Shown piece after piece: positions 52,552 through 61,288 of a DNA stretch of 64,000 bases (position 1 is its first letter; the number at the start of each line of letters is the position of its first letter). Both the position numbers and the translations under genes were made by a program. This stretch comes from Caballeronia peredens. GTDB taxonomy: Bacteria > Pseudomonadota > Gammaproteobacteria > Burkholderiales > Burkholderiaceae. Where the stretch lies: NCBI GenBank assembly GCA_001544595.2, contig FCOH02000025.1, forward strand, positions 1-64,000, written 5' to 3'. Under the pieces are notes generated by a model, which was given only the letters and a program-made list of their open reading frames with translations, made no database searches and had not been told where the DNA came from.

Positions 52552-54651
52552 ATGCTAAAGCAACAAGCGGATATTGATGTTGAAATCAACGGAAGGCGGC
52601 GTTTTGTGCGGGGGCTCGCAGCGGGTGGTCTCGTCGCTGGCATTGGCGGATGGCCGATAGCATCACTTGCCGCAACGGTAAGCACGGGGCCGACGGTACT
52701 TAGCGGCACGCAGTTCGATTTAACGATTGACTCGACACCGGTCAACTATACCGGGCGCACCCGACCCACAACCTCCGTCAATGGGTCGATTCCTGCTCCG
52801 ATTCTTAAGTGGAAACAGGGTTCTGAAGTTGCGATGCGAGTCACCAATCGGCTTGCGGTTCCTACCTCCATTCATTGGCACGGCATCCTAGTTCCCTTTG
52901 GAATGGACGGCGTCCCTGGCATCAGCTTTCCTGGAATCGAGCCCGGCGAAACGTTCACCTATAAATTCCTTGTTCGACAAGCGGGAACCTACTGGTATCA
53001 CAGTCATAGCCGTTTCCAAGAACAGACCGGCCTATATGGGCCACTGGTCATTGAGCCCGCCAATGGCGAGAGCGTCCATACGGACCGTGACTACGTTGTC
53101 ATGCTTAGCGACTGGACCGACGAGAATCCGGAGCGAGTCATGCAGAACCTGAAGGTCTCCAGTGACTACTACAACTACCAGATGCCGACGGCGCCGCAGT
53201 TTTTTAGCGATATCAAGCGAATCGGGCTCAAGGGGGCATTGAAGAAGCGACAGATGTGGAACGAAATGCGAATGAACCCCACCGATTTCAATGATGTGTC
53301 GGGGGCCACCTACACATACCTCGTCAATGGTGTGGCTCCTGCCGGCAACTGGACCGCTATCGCGCGACCTCGTGAAAAGGTGAGACTTCGTTTCATCAAC
53401 GGGTCTTCGACAACGCTTTTCGATGTTCGTATCCCGGGCCTGAAGATGACGGTCATCTCTACAGACGGACAGGAAGTTGAACCGGTTGAGGTCGACGAAT
53501 TCCGCATTTCGGTCGCCGAGACCTACGACGTTGTGGTTGAGATGCCTGACGACAAGGCGTACACGATTTTTTGTCAGTCGATGGACAGAAGTGGATATGC
53601 ACGCGCAACTCTCGCTTCATACCCCGGTATGCGAGCTCAGATTCCCCCAATGGACCCTAAGACCTGGCTGACGATGGACGACATGGGCATGGGCGGGATG
53701 GAAGGGATGGAGGGAATGAAGGGAATGTTGGATATGGGCGACATGAAGGGCATGCACGACATGAAGGGCATGAGCGACATGAAGGGCATGGGCGACATGA
53801 ACGGCATGGGCGACATGGAGGGCATGGGCGACATGAAGAACATGGGTGACATGAAGAACATGGGCGACATGAACGGCATGGGCGACATGGAGGGCATGGG
53901 CGACATGAAGGGCATGGGCGACATGAAGGGCATGGACAACATGAAGGGCATGGGCGACATGAAGGGCATGAGCGACATGAAGGGCATGAGCGACATGAAG
54001 GGCATGGGCGACATGGAGGGCATGGGCGACGTGAAGAACATGGGCGACATGAAGAACATGGGTGACATGAAGAACATGGGCGACATGAAGGGCATGGGCG
54101 ACATGAAGGGCATAAACGGCGGAGGGACCACGGGGATGAGTGAGATGGCTCTTAAGACCGGCCCCGAAGTCGACATGCGACCGATGACGGTTTCGAGTTC
54201 CCTAAGTGACCCAGGACCACGGCTGCGAGGCAACGGCCGAAAGGTGCTGACCTATTCCGACCTGCGGACCATTGGCGGCCCGCTCGACGACCGCCCGCCT
54301 ACGAGGGAAATGACGCTACGGCTTACCGGGAACATGGACCGTTTTATTTGGGGCTTTGATGGCAAGAAGTTCTCGGAAGCTGAGCCCATCGTCTTTAACT
54401 ACGGGGAGCGGCTCAGGGTTACGCTCATAAACGACACGATGATGAACCATCCGATTCATCTTCATGGGATGTTTATGGAACTGGAGGACGAGCGTGGGCA
54501 GTTCCTTGTGCGGAAACACACCATCAATGTCCAGCCCACCAAGCGAGTGAGCTACTTGGTGACAGCGGACGCTCCCGGGCAATGGGCGTTTCATTGCCAT
54601 CTTCTGTATCACATGGAGGCGGGAATGTTCCGCAAGGTAGTGGTCGCATGA
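52552..54651 (+). CDS. copA: CopA/PcoA multicopper oxidase with long Met-repeat tract
   Basis: 699 residues from ATG 52552. The open frame extends to 52300, but the Tat motif NGRRRFVRGLAAGG follows 52552 closely. Copper motifs: IHWHGILVPFGMDGVPG, YWYHSHSRFQEQTG, HPIHLHGMFMEL and HCHLLYHMEAGMF. Between the second and third cupredoxin domains lies an extended Met-rich region (53680-54115) of about 21 hexapeptides of type GMGDMK. It binds and oxidises periplasmic Cu(I). The stop overlaps the copB start (ATGA). Confidence 0.93.
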   Translation: MLKQQADIDVEINGRRRFVRGLAAGGLVAGIGGWPIASLAATVSTGPTVLSGTQFDLTIDSTPVNYTGRTRPTTSVNGSIPAPILKWKQGSEVAMRVTNRLAVPTSIHWHGILVPFGMDGVPGISFPGIEPGETFTYKFLVRQAGTYWYHSHSRFQEQTGLYGPLVIEPANGESVHTDRDYVVMLSDWTDENPERVMQNLKVSSDYYNYQMPTAPQFFSDIKRIGLKGALKKRQMWNEMRMNPTDFNDVSGATYTYLVNGVAPAGNWTAIARPREKVRLRFINGSSTTLFDVRIPGLKMTVISTDGQEVEPVEVDEFRISVAETYDVVVEMPDDKAYTIFCQSMDRSGYARATLASYPGMRAQIPPMDPKTWLTMDDMGMGGMEGMEGMKGMLDMGDMKGMHDMKGMSDMKGMGDMNGMGDMEGMGDMKNMGDMKNMGDMNGMGDMEGMGDMKGMGDMKGMDNMKGMGDMKGMSDMKGMSDMKGMGDMEGMGDVKNMGDMKNMGDMKNMGDMKGMGDMKGINGGGTTGMSEMALKTGPEVDMRPMTVSSSLSDPGPRLRGNGRKVLTYSDLRTIGGPLDDRPPTREMTLRLTGNMDRFIWGFDGKKFSEAEPIVFNYGERLRVTLINDTMMNHPIHLHGMFMELEDERGQFLVRKHTINVQPTKRVSYLVTADAPGQWAFHCHLLYHMEAGMFRKVVVA
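53723..54115 (+). repeat. 18-bp tandem repeat encoding Met hexapeptides in copA
   Basis: About 21 units of 18 bp (GGCATGGGCGACATGAAG type) coding GMGDMK, GMSDMK, NMGDMK, GMGDME and similar. Roughly 40 Met in 130 residues. The reverse strand is open as well, which is only a repeat artefact. Confidence 0.9.
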
Positions 54652-55769
54652 GCGCGAGCCACTTTTTCAGGCGCGCGGGACAAAGGAAGCCGGTCAAGTC
54701 CTTTCCAACCGCGGTCGCGCTATTGATAGCCTCCTCGTCGGCCGTGGCTGCGGGAGATATGTCGCAGATGGACGGTATGCCGGGCATGAAAGGCATGGGC
54801 AACATGGACATGTCGGACAAGGGGACTAACTCATCTCAGTCACGCTCCGGTTCCACCTCAAAGACGGGCGGAGCGCCCAGGGCAAAAGGAACGTCAGGGA
54901 TGGACGGCGGGGACCAGATGAAATCGCCTGGAGACCAGCCACATCCCAAATCGGCGGCACCGACTGACGGCAATCAGTCGAAGTCGAGCAGCGACGCCAG
55001 TATCCGGGTTGATAATTTGAAAAGTCCGAAGGCAGGTCCGCTCAATGGACCCAATCACATCATTGGGGTCGACGAACCTCGCATTCCGATGGCGAACCCG
55101 AATGAAGGCATACCGATGCAAGGCATGGATATGTCCGACAACGGTATCTACCACCAAATTCTCATCAACCAGTTGGAGTACGTTAAGGCAGTTGGAGGAC
55201 AAGGATGGTCGTGGGACGGTGAGGCATGGATTGGCGGCGACATCAACAGGCTATGGTTGAAGAGTTCTGGGGAGCGTCTTTACGGAAAAACAGACGATGC
55301 GCGCGTCGAAGCTCTCGTATCACACGCATACTCGACCTATTGGAACGCGCAACTTGGTGTCCGGCACGACTTCGGTAACGGACCGACTCGCGATTGGGCA
55401 GCCATCGGCGTTGAAGGACTAGCTCCTTATTTCTTCAATGTACAGGCGACGGGCTATATCGGAACTTCCGGCCGCACCGCTCTCCAGTTGAAAACATCCT
55501 ACGACATCTTGCTGTCTCAGAAGCTCTTTCTGACCCCCGAAGCCGAGATGAACGCATACGGCAAGTCCGACCCGGAGCGAGAAATTGGCAGCGGTATATC
55601 TGATATTAAACTGGGGTTGCGTGTTCGCTACGAGATTAGGCGAGAAATAGCTCCCTACATTGGCTTTGTGTGGGGACGCCGCTTCGGCCGTACGGCTGAT
55701 TTTTCACGCCGCGATGGAGAGCCGGTAACCGATACGGAACTGGTGGTTGGCTTGCGCCTTTGGTATTAG
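54648..55769 (+). CDS. copB: CopB outer-membrane copper resistance protein
   Basis: 373 residues from ATG 54648. An N-terminal signal (about residues 15-38, ending AVAAG), then a Met/Gly/Ser-rich low-complexity region (GMPGMKGMGNMDMS, KSAAPTDGNQSKSS), then a beta-barrel domain of the CopB family with NRLWLKSSGER, LGVRHDFGNGPTRDWAAIGVEG and ending LVVGLRLWY. It sequesters or passes copper at the outer membrane. Coupled to copA by a 4-base overlap. Confidence 0.92.
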   Translation: MSASHFFRRAGQRKPVKSFPTAVALLIASSSAVAAGDMSQMDGMPGMKGMGNMDMSDKGTNSSQSRSGSTSKTGGAPRAKGTSGMDGGDQMKSPGDQPHPKSAAPTDGNQSKSSSDASIRVDNLKSPKAGPLNGPNHIIGVDEPRIPMANPNEGIPMQGMDMSDNGIYHQILINQLEYVKAVGGQGWSWDGEAWIGGDINRLWLKSSGERLYGKTDDARVEALVSHAYSTYWNAQLGVRHDFGNGPTRDWAAIGVEGLAPYFFNVQATGYIGTSGRTALQLKTSYDILLSQKLFLTPEAEMNAYGKSDPEREIGSGISDIKLGLRVRYEIRREIAPYIGFVWGRRFGRTADFSRRDGEPVTDTELVVGLRLWY

Positions 55770-56278
55770 CGCACCTCCTCCGCTGCCCCGATTCGCCTCG
55801 TTGAACATGTCACCGCCTACGCTTCTTGCGACGTTGCCGCTAGGCTGGAAAGCAAAGCGTCGCGCCCGGCAATCCAACGTCGCCTTCGCCCTAATAGTCC
55901 ACGACTCGAACTAAGCAGATGAAGTCAACATTACATTTTGGTCAGTCAACCTTCATTTTCGCGGTCCTCCTTCGACGAGGGATATCACGTATGTAAAGCG
56001 CAACCTCGGTGAAGAAACCATTGTCCGGTAGCACCGACGGCGGCTCGGTCATTCAGTCTTCCACCTCAGGCCGCGATTGCATGCCCCAATGTGGCGTGCG
56101 ACTGATGGAACGCCCAGACGCCTTACTCGCTACGACACACCCGGCGAGCCGGCATTCTCCCGATGGCCCAAAAGGCAGGGGCTACTGCGAGCCGTCCCTG
56201 CTCGGATGTACGCCTTCATTTGAATTTTGAACAACGGAGCAGTGGTAGACTCGCGGAAAACGAGAGAGTCGCGAGCAA
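55770..56278. other. Intergenic region after copB
   Basis: It holds box site 8. A 73-codon frame at 56009-56230 lacks a signal, domain or good ribosome-binding site and is not called. The DNA here changes from the cop block to an unrelated nuclease gene, probably an island junction. Confidence 0.45.
55931..55955 (+). promoter_or_regulatory. 25-bp three-half-site box, site 8 (no adjacent gene)
   Basis: TTAC-N7-TCAG-N7-TCA, one mismatch. The next convincing gene begins at 56279 and is not a metal gene. The site may have belonged to a lost gene or drive a small RNA. Confidence 0.45.
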
Positions 56279-57538
56279 ATGGACGATATAGCAACGTTGA
56301 TTCAGCATTGGAAGCAAGACCCGACAGGAACGTTTCAGAGTTGGTTCCTATGGCCCGAACGCTTAAAGAATTTCCGCTCGATTCGCCAAGGGCTTCGACA
56401 AGTTGTGAAGGAGATAGAGGCAGGCACTTTCGGAAACACATACCGCGGGTCGTCACTCGAGACTGTCGTTCACTCAATCGCCGAGCAACGGCAAATATTC
56501 AAAGGGGCGGACCATGCGTTCCTCTGGAAGCCGAAGCTGCGAATCCCGGACATCTACGAGAACCCCGGGAATCAGCGGGCGTTCGCGCGGCTCCTGGAAA
56601 CTTGCGACTGCTGCAGCGAAGCAGAAGAAGTGCTCCGTGCCATACGAGCGCTCGATTCCCATGCCATCAAGGGTCTGGGACCGGCTGTCGCGAACTTGTT
56701 GTATTTCATCCATCCGACACTTGTCAGTCCGTTCAATACAGCCATCGTCAAAGGCTTCAACGCAGTCACGCGCTCGAACGTTAAGCTCGGCCGCTGGGAC
56801 CATTATCTGACGATGCGGCAGAGCATTCTTGCGTTCAATGCGGCGCATCGCGGGCTCTTATCCAATGACCTTGGTGCAGCCGCTGGATTCCTGTTTGACG
56901 TTGGAAGCGAACGGTATCCGCTTCCGCCGATAGCTGACGACATGGCTTCACACGACGCGTGGCGCAAAGACCTTGAGGCAGTCCGCGCTCAATCCGCAAG
57001 TCAAGCCAAACAATTAGCGGCAAGCAGACAGGAGGATGCAACACATACGCAGATTCAGGGTTGGCTGCGCGACCTCGGACGTTCGCTTGGATATAAGGTT
57101 TGGATTGCGACCAACGATAGGTCCCGCCCGTATGAAGAAGGAAAGCTCTCCGACGGATGCCTTGAGCAGTTACCGATTGCGCTTTCAATCGTGGGCGGGG
57201 ACACGGTACCTTTGATTGACGTCATCTGGCTGCTTGAAGACGGCTCGGTTGTCGCCGCTTTCGAGGTAGAGCATTCGACGTCAATCTACTCCGGCATCGT
57301 TCGATTGCTCGACCTTGCGCTTGGGTCCGCAGATACTATTCAACGACATCTGTATCTCGTTGCTCCCGACAGTCGAGAGAGCGACGTTCGTAGTCAACTC
57401 GCGAGGCCGGCATTCTCGCGCGTGGCTGCGCTGAGCATGAAATACATTCCCTATAGTGCGCTAAAAGCAAATCGGGAAAGCATCGCGCGTTTTGGCACCG
57501 GGATGAAGCCCATCGAGGCCATTGCCTCCAAGCTGTAG
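56279..57538 (+). CDS. Putative HhH plus PD-(D/E)XK-like nuclease
   Basis: 419 residues, no signal. The middle (about 124-160) contains IKGLGPAVANLL followed by IHPTLVSPFNTAIVKGF, which resembles a helix-hairpin-helix DNA-binding unit of base-excision glycosylases. The C-terminal part has LIDVIW (Asp314), then AAFEVEHST (Glu329 and Glu331) followed by LLDLAL, compatible with a PD-(D/E)XK restriction-like core in which the Lys is replaced. No methyltransferase is nearby. It could be a restriction endonuclease, a stand-alone defence nuclease or a repair enzyme. Confidence 0.55.
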   Translation: MDDIATLIQHWKQDPTGTFQSWFLWPERLKNFRSIRQGLRQVVKEIEAGTFGNTYRGSSLETVVHSIAEQRQIFKGADHAFLWKPKLRIPDIYENPGNQRAFARLLETCDCCSEAEEVLRAIRALDSHAIKGLGPAVANLLYFIHPTLVSPFNTAIVKGFNAVTRSNVKLGRWDHYLTMRQSILAFNAAHRGLLSNDLGAAAGFLFDVGSERYPLPPIADDMASHDAWRKDLEAVRAQSASQAKQLAASRQEDATHTQIQGWLRDLGRSLGYKVWIATNDRSRPYEEGKLSDGCLEQLPIALSIVGGDTVPLIDVIWLLEDGSVVAAFEVEHSTSIYSGIVRLLDLALGSADTIQRHLYLVAPDSRESDVRSQLARPAFSRVAALSMKYIPYSALKANRESIARFGTGMKPIEAIASKL

Positions 57539-57896
57539 TCAAATACTTGTCTCCCGTTGCGAGCTGGTCGCTCTAATCTAGACGCTAAAAACGTCCGGGT
57601 CACTCCGGAGCCAGCGGCACGCATGGCTTCAAACGGTTTTGCGAAATGCTTCCTGTTGGGCCTATGGTGTTCGTTGCGGTTCTGACAGGTGGGCAGATAC
57701 CGCATCATGCTCGTTGGAACGCTTGAATTAGCGAACGATAGCCGTCGGTGGCCGACCTAGGAACTGACCTCGTCGCCGACCGATAGACCTACCGCATGTG
57801 ATGACAGGATTTCATTGAAGCTCCCATCACCGGGCACGATGCGTGCGCGTCCTTCTTCGCTGGCTTATGCAGCCCCCTACTATTCAAGGAGGAAAT
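57539..57896. other. Intergenic region without a gene
   Basis: Between the nuclease and the DUF326 gene. I see no convincing frame. A weak 25-bp-box look-alike at 57802 has the wrong spacing. The last 40 bases hold the ribosome-binding site (AAGGAGG) of the next gene. Confidence 0.4.
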
Positions 57897-58223
57897 ATGG
57901 CTCACCAACAGTATCAGTCGTGCATCGACGCTTGCGATTCCTGCGCCACTGCTTGCGACAATTGCGCAACTGCATGCCTGTCTGAAGGCAACGTCTCCCA
58001 AATGGCCGGTTGCATCAGACAGGACTTGGACTGCGCTGGTGTCTGTCGTCTTGCGTCTGCGGTCATGGCTCGCGGCAGCCAACATGTCAAAGACATTTGT
58101 GCGCTATGCGCATCCCTATGTGAAGCATGCGCCACCGAGTGCGAGAAACACGAACACGAGCATTGCAAGCAATGCGCGGAGGCTTGCCGCACCTGCGCGA
58201 AGGAATGTCGCGCGATGGCGTAG
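57897..58223 (+). CDS. DUF326 Cys-rich four-helix copper storage protein (Csp3-like)
   Basis: 108 residues with 19 Cys, mostly in CxxxC/CxxC spacing along predicted helices (CIDACDSCATACDNCATAC, CALCASLCEACATEC). This is the pattern of the four-helix-bundle Csp proteins that hold many Cu(I) ions inside the bundle. No signal peptide, so the cytosolic Csp3 kind. AAGGAGG just upstream supports the start. It probably buffers cytosolic Cu(I), complementing the periplasmic cop proteins. Confidence 0.88.
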   Translation: MAHQQYQSCIDACDSCATACDNCATACLSEGNVSQMAGCIRQDLDCAGVCRLASAVMARGSQHVKDICALCASLCEACATECEKHEHEHCKQCAEACRTCAKECRAMA

Positions 58224-58723
58224 GTCGCAAACTCGCTAAGCGGGCCCAGAGCGGCCCGCTCGCTCCGCCGTGCGAAAAAGGCGTAGCCCTCAGGCGATGC
58301 AGTTGCTATTCGGTAAGCGCTATCGACCACCGCTGTGCTGTCCGCGCAGACTTCCTCCCTCGGGTTGCAGTGGGATAGCGTCCGAGAAGGGTTGATAATC
58401 AGCAAGCTCGAAGTTCTTCCCGTGCAGCTCTCGCATCTCGTCGACGGCGCCGGTCTGAGCGTGCAACATTTGATTGCATAGGCGCACGAGTTCCTCGTGG
58501 CATCACCGCGCTAGCTCTTGGGAATAAGCGAGCACGCGTTCGCGAAGGATAGTTCAACGACCTGCTAAGTCATTCAGCATCGCACCGACGCGCTGTTACT
58601 TATTCGACGGCCATCACGGCTGCGCCGTGCACGGTAACTACTCATGGCGTGGAAGAGCAGAACCTCTCAATTGGGAAAGCGCAAGCAGTGACAGACTTAG
58701 CCTCTCGAGTCCTGCACGCTGGG
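58224..58723. other. Intergenic region with a hairpin
   Basis: A hairpin AGCGGGCC / GGCCCGCT (about 58238-58260) follows the DUF326 gene and may terminate it. The remaining 450 bases up to box site 9 show no convincing gene. Confidence 0.4.
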
Positions 58724-58748
58724 TGACTGAATGGTCATCTGAGCGTCA
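58724..58748 (+). promoter_or_regulatory. 25-bp three-half-site box, site 9
   Basis: Exact TGAC form, 82 bases before the DUF4148 gene at 58830. It would control DUF4148, the NLHVK lipoprotein and the orphan regulator together. Confidence 0.6.
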
Positions 58749-58829
58749 CGGTGTTTTCAGGTGCACTTCTTCAGAATAAGCCTCGTAGCACGTCGAATCA
58801 CCGACGCAGCTTTAATAACGAGGTTAAAC

Positions 58830-59156
58830 ATGAAATTGCATCATCTTGCTGTTGTCCTTTGCGCAAATATTGTCACAACAGCTGCATTGGCCGATTCAAT
58901 GCACAACTACCCTCCGAAGGAAACAGCAAGAGCGGAAAGCGTCGAAACGGTTCAATCTGCTCACGTCTGGCAACCGCCGGTCGCTCAGGCCGCACCCGCT
59001 GGGAAGACCCGACGGCAAGTCGTCGAAGAACTGAAGCAGGCAGAACGAGAAGGACTCGTCCCGACCAGCGACAACGACTATCCGCCAAGCGATTGGCGCA
59101 TTGAGATTAACAAGGAAAAGTACGCCGCTCGGCACCACGCAGCGCAAGCGAAGTAG
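58830..59156 (+). CDS. DUF4148 small secreted protein (paralogue 4)
   Basis: 108 residues from ATG 58830. The Sec signal is MKLHHLAVVLCANIVTTAALA. After a linker of about 35 residues comes the core GKTRRQVVEELKQAEREG, P, NDYPPS, INKEKY. It is closest to paralogue 5 (NDYPPS, VP/IPTS). It is followed by the NLHVK lipoprotein gene (about 110 bases) and the orphan CopR-like regulator. Function unknown. Confidence 0.8.
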   Translation: MKLHHLAVVLCANIVTTAALADSMHNYPPKETARAESVETVQSAHVWQPPVAQAAPAGKTRRQVVEELKQAEREGLVPTSDNDYPPSDWRIEINKEKYAARHHAAQAK

Positions 59157-59264
59157 GCGTCCACCGGCTCGCGCTGCCTTGGTTCACTAGCAAGATGCGG
59201 TACTTGACAAATAAGGGGCGAGCCGGACATTTAGCTAACGCTGGTGCTGAAATCGAGGTCCAGC

Positions 59265-59465
59265 ATGAAAACAGAAATTGGCGGTGGAAGAATAGTAGCC
59301 GTGGCGCTGATTGCGAGCGTCGTTCTTGCCGCCTGTGGCACGATATCGAATGAGAAGGGCTCTTCTGCTAGCACTAACAAACGCGCTGCACCGAGCCCAC
59401 AGTTGAAGCCCGACTATCCCTGTCAAAACCTGCACGTAAAGCCAACGAACTGTCCTCCGCGGTAA
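59265..59465 (+). CDS. Small 'NLHVK' lipoprotein (copy 2)
   Basis: 66 residues. A lipoprotein signal ends at VLAAC. The short mature part ends C-x-NLHVK-x3-C-x-PR, the same ending as the 78-residue lipoprotein at 30278. The regions between signal and motif are unrelated in sequence. The conserved end with two Cys and a His suggests a metal or redox site. Both copies stand next to a DUF4148 gene and an OmpR-type regulator. Confidence 0.65.
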   Translation: MKTEIGGGRIVAVALIASVVLAACGTISNEKGSSASTNKRAAPSPQLKPDYPCQNLHVKPTNCPPR

Positions 59466-59643
59466 GCGAACCGCGCGCATCATGTCCGGCCGGCAAGGTT
59501 CTTCGAGAGGGGAAAGCTCACGGAGTCCTTCCCCAGCCGCTTCGGTTCTCGATTTGTCTTCCCCGAAAAATCTCCAAGCGGAGTGCAACGCGGCAGGCGC
59601 TTCCGCTCGCGACCATTGGTCGAAAGGAATAAATCATAGCGGT

Positions 59644-60327
59644 ATGCGCATCCTACTTATCGAAGACGAGCAGAAGATGAGTTCCTATCTTCGTAAAGGT
59701 CTCACGGAGGCGAGTTTCACTGTCGACATTGCCGACAATGGTAGGCATGGCCTGTTTCTGGCACTCCACGAGGACTTCGACTTGATTGTCCTTGATGTGA
59801 TGCTGCCGCAGATAGATGGTTTCGAGGTGCTAAAGCGGTTAAGAGAGCAAAAGGACACGCCTGTGCTCCTTCTGTCCGCGAGAGACGGCACCGAGAGCAA
59901 AGTTAAAGGTTTTGAGCTTGGCGCTGATGACTATTTGGCGAAACCCTTTGCGTACATAGAGCTGCTGGCGCGAATCCGGACTCTTCTTCGAAGAGCGCCT
60001 CGTTCGACCCGTGACTACGTGTTCATTGCTGATTTAGAGATTGAACTCATAAAGAGACGCGTGAGGCGCGGTGGCGTACGGATTGAACTTACCGCCCAGG
60101 AGTTCGCTCTTCTTCAGTTGTTGGCAGAGCGTCAGGGCGAAGTGCTGACTAGAACGTTCATCACATCGCAGCTATGGGACATCAACTTCGACAGCGATAC
60201 AAATGTGGTCGACGTCGCGGTCCGAAGGCTCAGAGCTAAGATTGACGCGCCCTTTGACAAGAAGTTGCTCCACACTGTCCGCGGAATGGGTTACGTGCTG
60301 GAGGACAAGTCTCCGGCGAGTGAGTAG
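59644..60327 (+). CDS. Orphan OmpR-family response regulator, CopR-like
   Basis: 227 residues from ATG 59644. The receiver has LIVLDVMLPQIDG and LAKPFAYIE. The output domain has SDTNVVDVAVRRLRAK and HTVRGMGYVLED. By eye about 80 % like CopR (45366), with an almost unchanged DNA-contacting part. No sensor kinase gene follows. The 286 bases downstream show no kinase frame. It may be phosphorylated by CopS or CzcS and act on the same boxes, including site 9 in front of its own transcript. Confidence 0.9.
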   Translation: MRILLIEDEQKMSSYLRKGLTEASFTVDIADNGRHGLFLALHEDFDLIVLDVMLPQIDGFEVLKRLREQKDTPVLLLSARDGTESKVKGFELGADDYLAKPFAYIELLARIRTLLRRAPRSTRDYVFIADLEIELIKRRVRRGGVRIELTAQEFALLQLLAERQGEVLTRTFITSQLWDINFDSDTNVVDVAVRRLRAKIDAPFDKKLLHTVRGMGYVLEDKSPASE

Positions 60328-60613
60328 TTGAAAGACCATCTTGTCCGAGGTGCTTGCGGGTAGCACCCTCGCCGCAAGAGGTACGCGACGTCGGTCGCGG
60401 CGCGGAAAAGGGAGCTGGACGGCCCGCGCATGGAGATGTTCCCTGATGCGAGTGACACCTGCGGAAGGTGCCGGTTTGACTGAACCCCGGGTCGGAATGG
60501 TGAAGACCCTAGAAGGCGCACACCCCGATTTCGGTGACCACTTCGAGAGGACCGTGCCGGCGGCAGAGGGCACTCGCGTTCTCTGCTCGTCCCGGTATGA
60601 TTACCGCCTACGG
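60328..60613. other. Region where a kinase gene would be expected
   Basis: In copRS and czcRS the kinase start overlaps the regulator stop. Here no H box, HAMP or HATPase motif was found in any frame. A 108-codon plus-strand frame (60341-60667) has no recognisable features. Confidence 0.4.
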
Positions 60614-60961
60614 CTACGGTGCAGTAAGCAGGTGCTCAATCTGGTGCATCGAAATGGGTTTGATTAACCAGTCGTCGAATGCGCTCAGTTCGCCGTTCGT
60701 GCTAATTTCAGCACGGCCTGTGACGGCAACAATGCGGGCATGCCTTGACAAGCCGCAACGAATCTGAGAGCACACGTCTCTTCCATCGACATCCGGTAGT
60801 GAGATGTCCAGAAACACCAGGTCGAAGACTTCTTGAGACGCCATTCGGCTTGCCGTGGCTCCGTCATATGCGACCGAAACACAATGGCCCAATTCGAGTG
60901 CAATATTCGCCAACATATCGGCTGTGTCTCTGTGGTCGTCGACAAACAAGACCTTCCCCAT
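60614..60961 (-). CDS. CheY-like single-domain response regulator
   Basis: 115 residues from ATG 60961. Receiver domain only: acidic pair in LFVDDHRDT, phospho-Asp in LVFLDISLPDVDG, Thr in VAVTGRAE and Lys in LIKPIS. No output domain. It resembles the receivers attached to hybrid kinases. It could be a phosphate sink or act by protein contact. The open frame upstream of 60961 is not supported. The gene precedes no kinase in the window. Confidence 0.8.
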   Translation of the reverse strand: MGKVLFVDDHRDTADMLANIALELGHCVSVAYDGATASRMASQEVFDLVFLDISLPDVDGRDVCSQIRCGLSRHARIVAVTGRAEISTNGELSAFDDWLIKPISMHQIEHLLTAP

Positions 60962-61288
60962 GACAGCTCTCCAATAGTGCAGGTCGACTGGAACGCCGTT
61001 GCTGTGGCGTCGATGCACAACCGCGGGCTGCGCCGTTGGAACCTTTGCAACTTGTACGCGACAACGCTCCTGCGTAAAAAAGAGCCCGACATTTCTGCCG
61101 GGCCCAAGGTGGACGGAATCGCTTACCGGCAAAAACGCGTATTGGCATACACGTTCAGCCTTTGCCGTACGAAACCGTCCGCGTGGCCGAAACTCGACCT
61201 CTCCGAGAGCCAACCAGTCGAGAAACCGAGGCCTCAATGCGGAGCGCCCCAATTTGTACGAAGGCCCCCGAAGCGTGACTGGAAACCT

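Noticed and set aside
53637..54233. Minus-strand open frame of 198 codons opposite copA, and the impression of a CRISPR-like repeat array
   Set aside because: It is the reverse reading of the 18-bp Met-hexapeptide repeat inside the copA coding sequence. There are no spacers and no cas genes.
56009..56230. 73-codon frame downstream of box site 8
   Set aside because: No ribosome-binding site, signal peptide or metal-binding residues pattern. Not convincing as a gene.
57802..57826. Further 25-bp box before the DUF326 gene
   Set aside because: TGAC is followed by CATT one base off the required half-site spacing, and the last half-site is CCA. Too weak to claim.
60341..60667. 108-codon plus-strand frame after the orphan regulator as a kinase remnant
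   Set aside because: No H box, HAMP or HATPase similarity, and it overlaps the 3' end of the CheY-like gene on the other strand.
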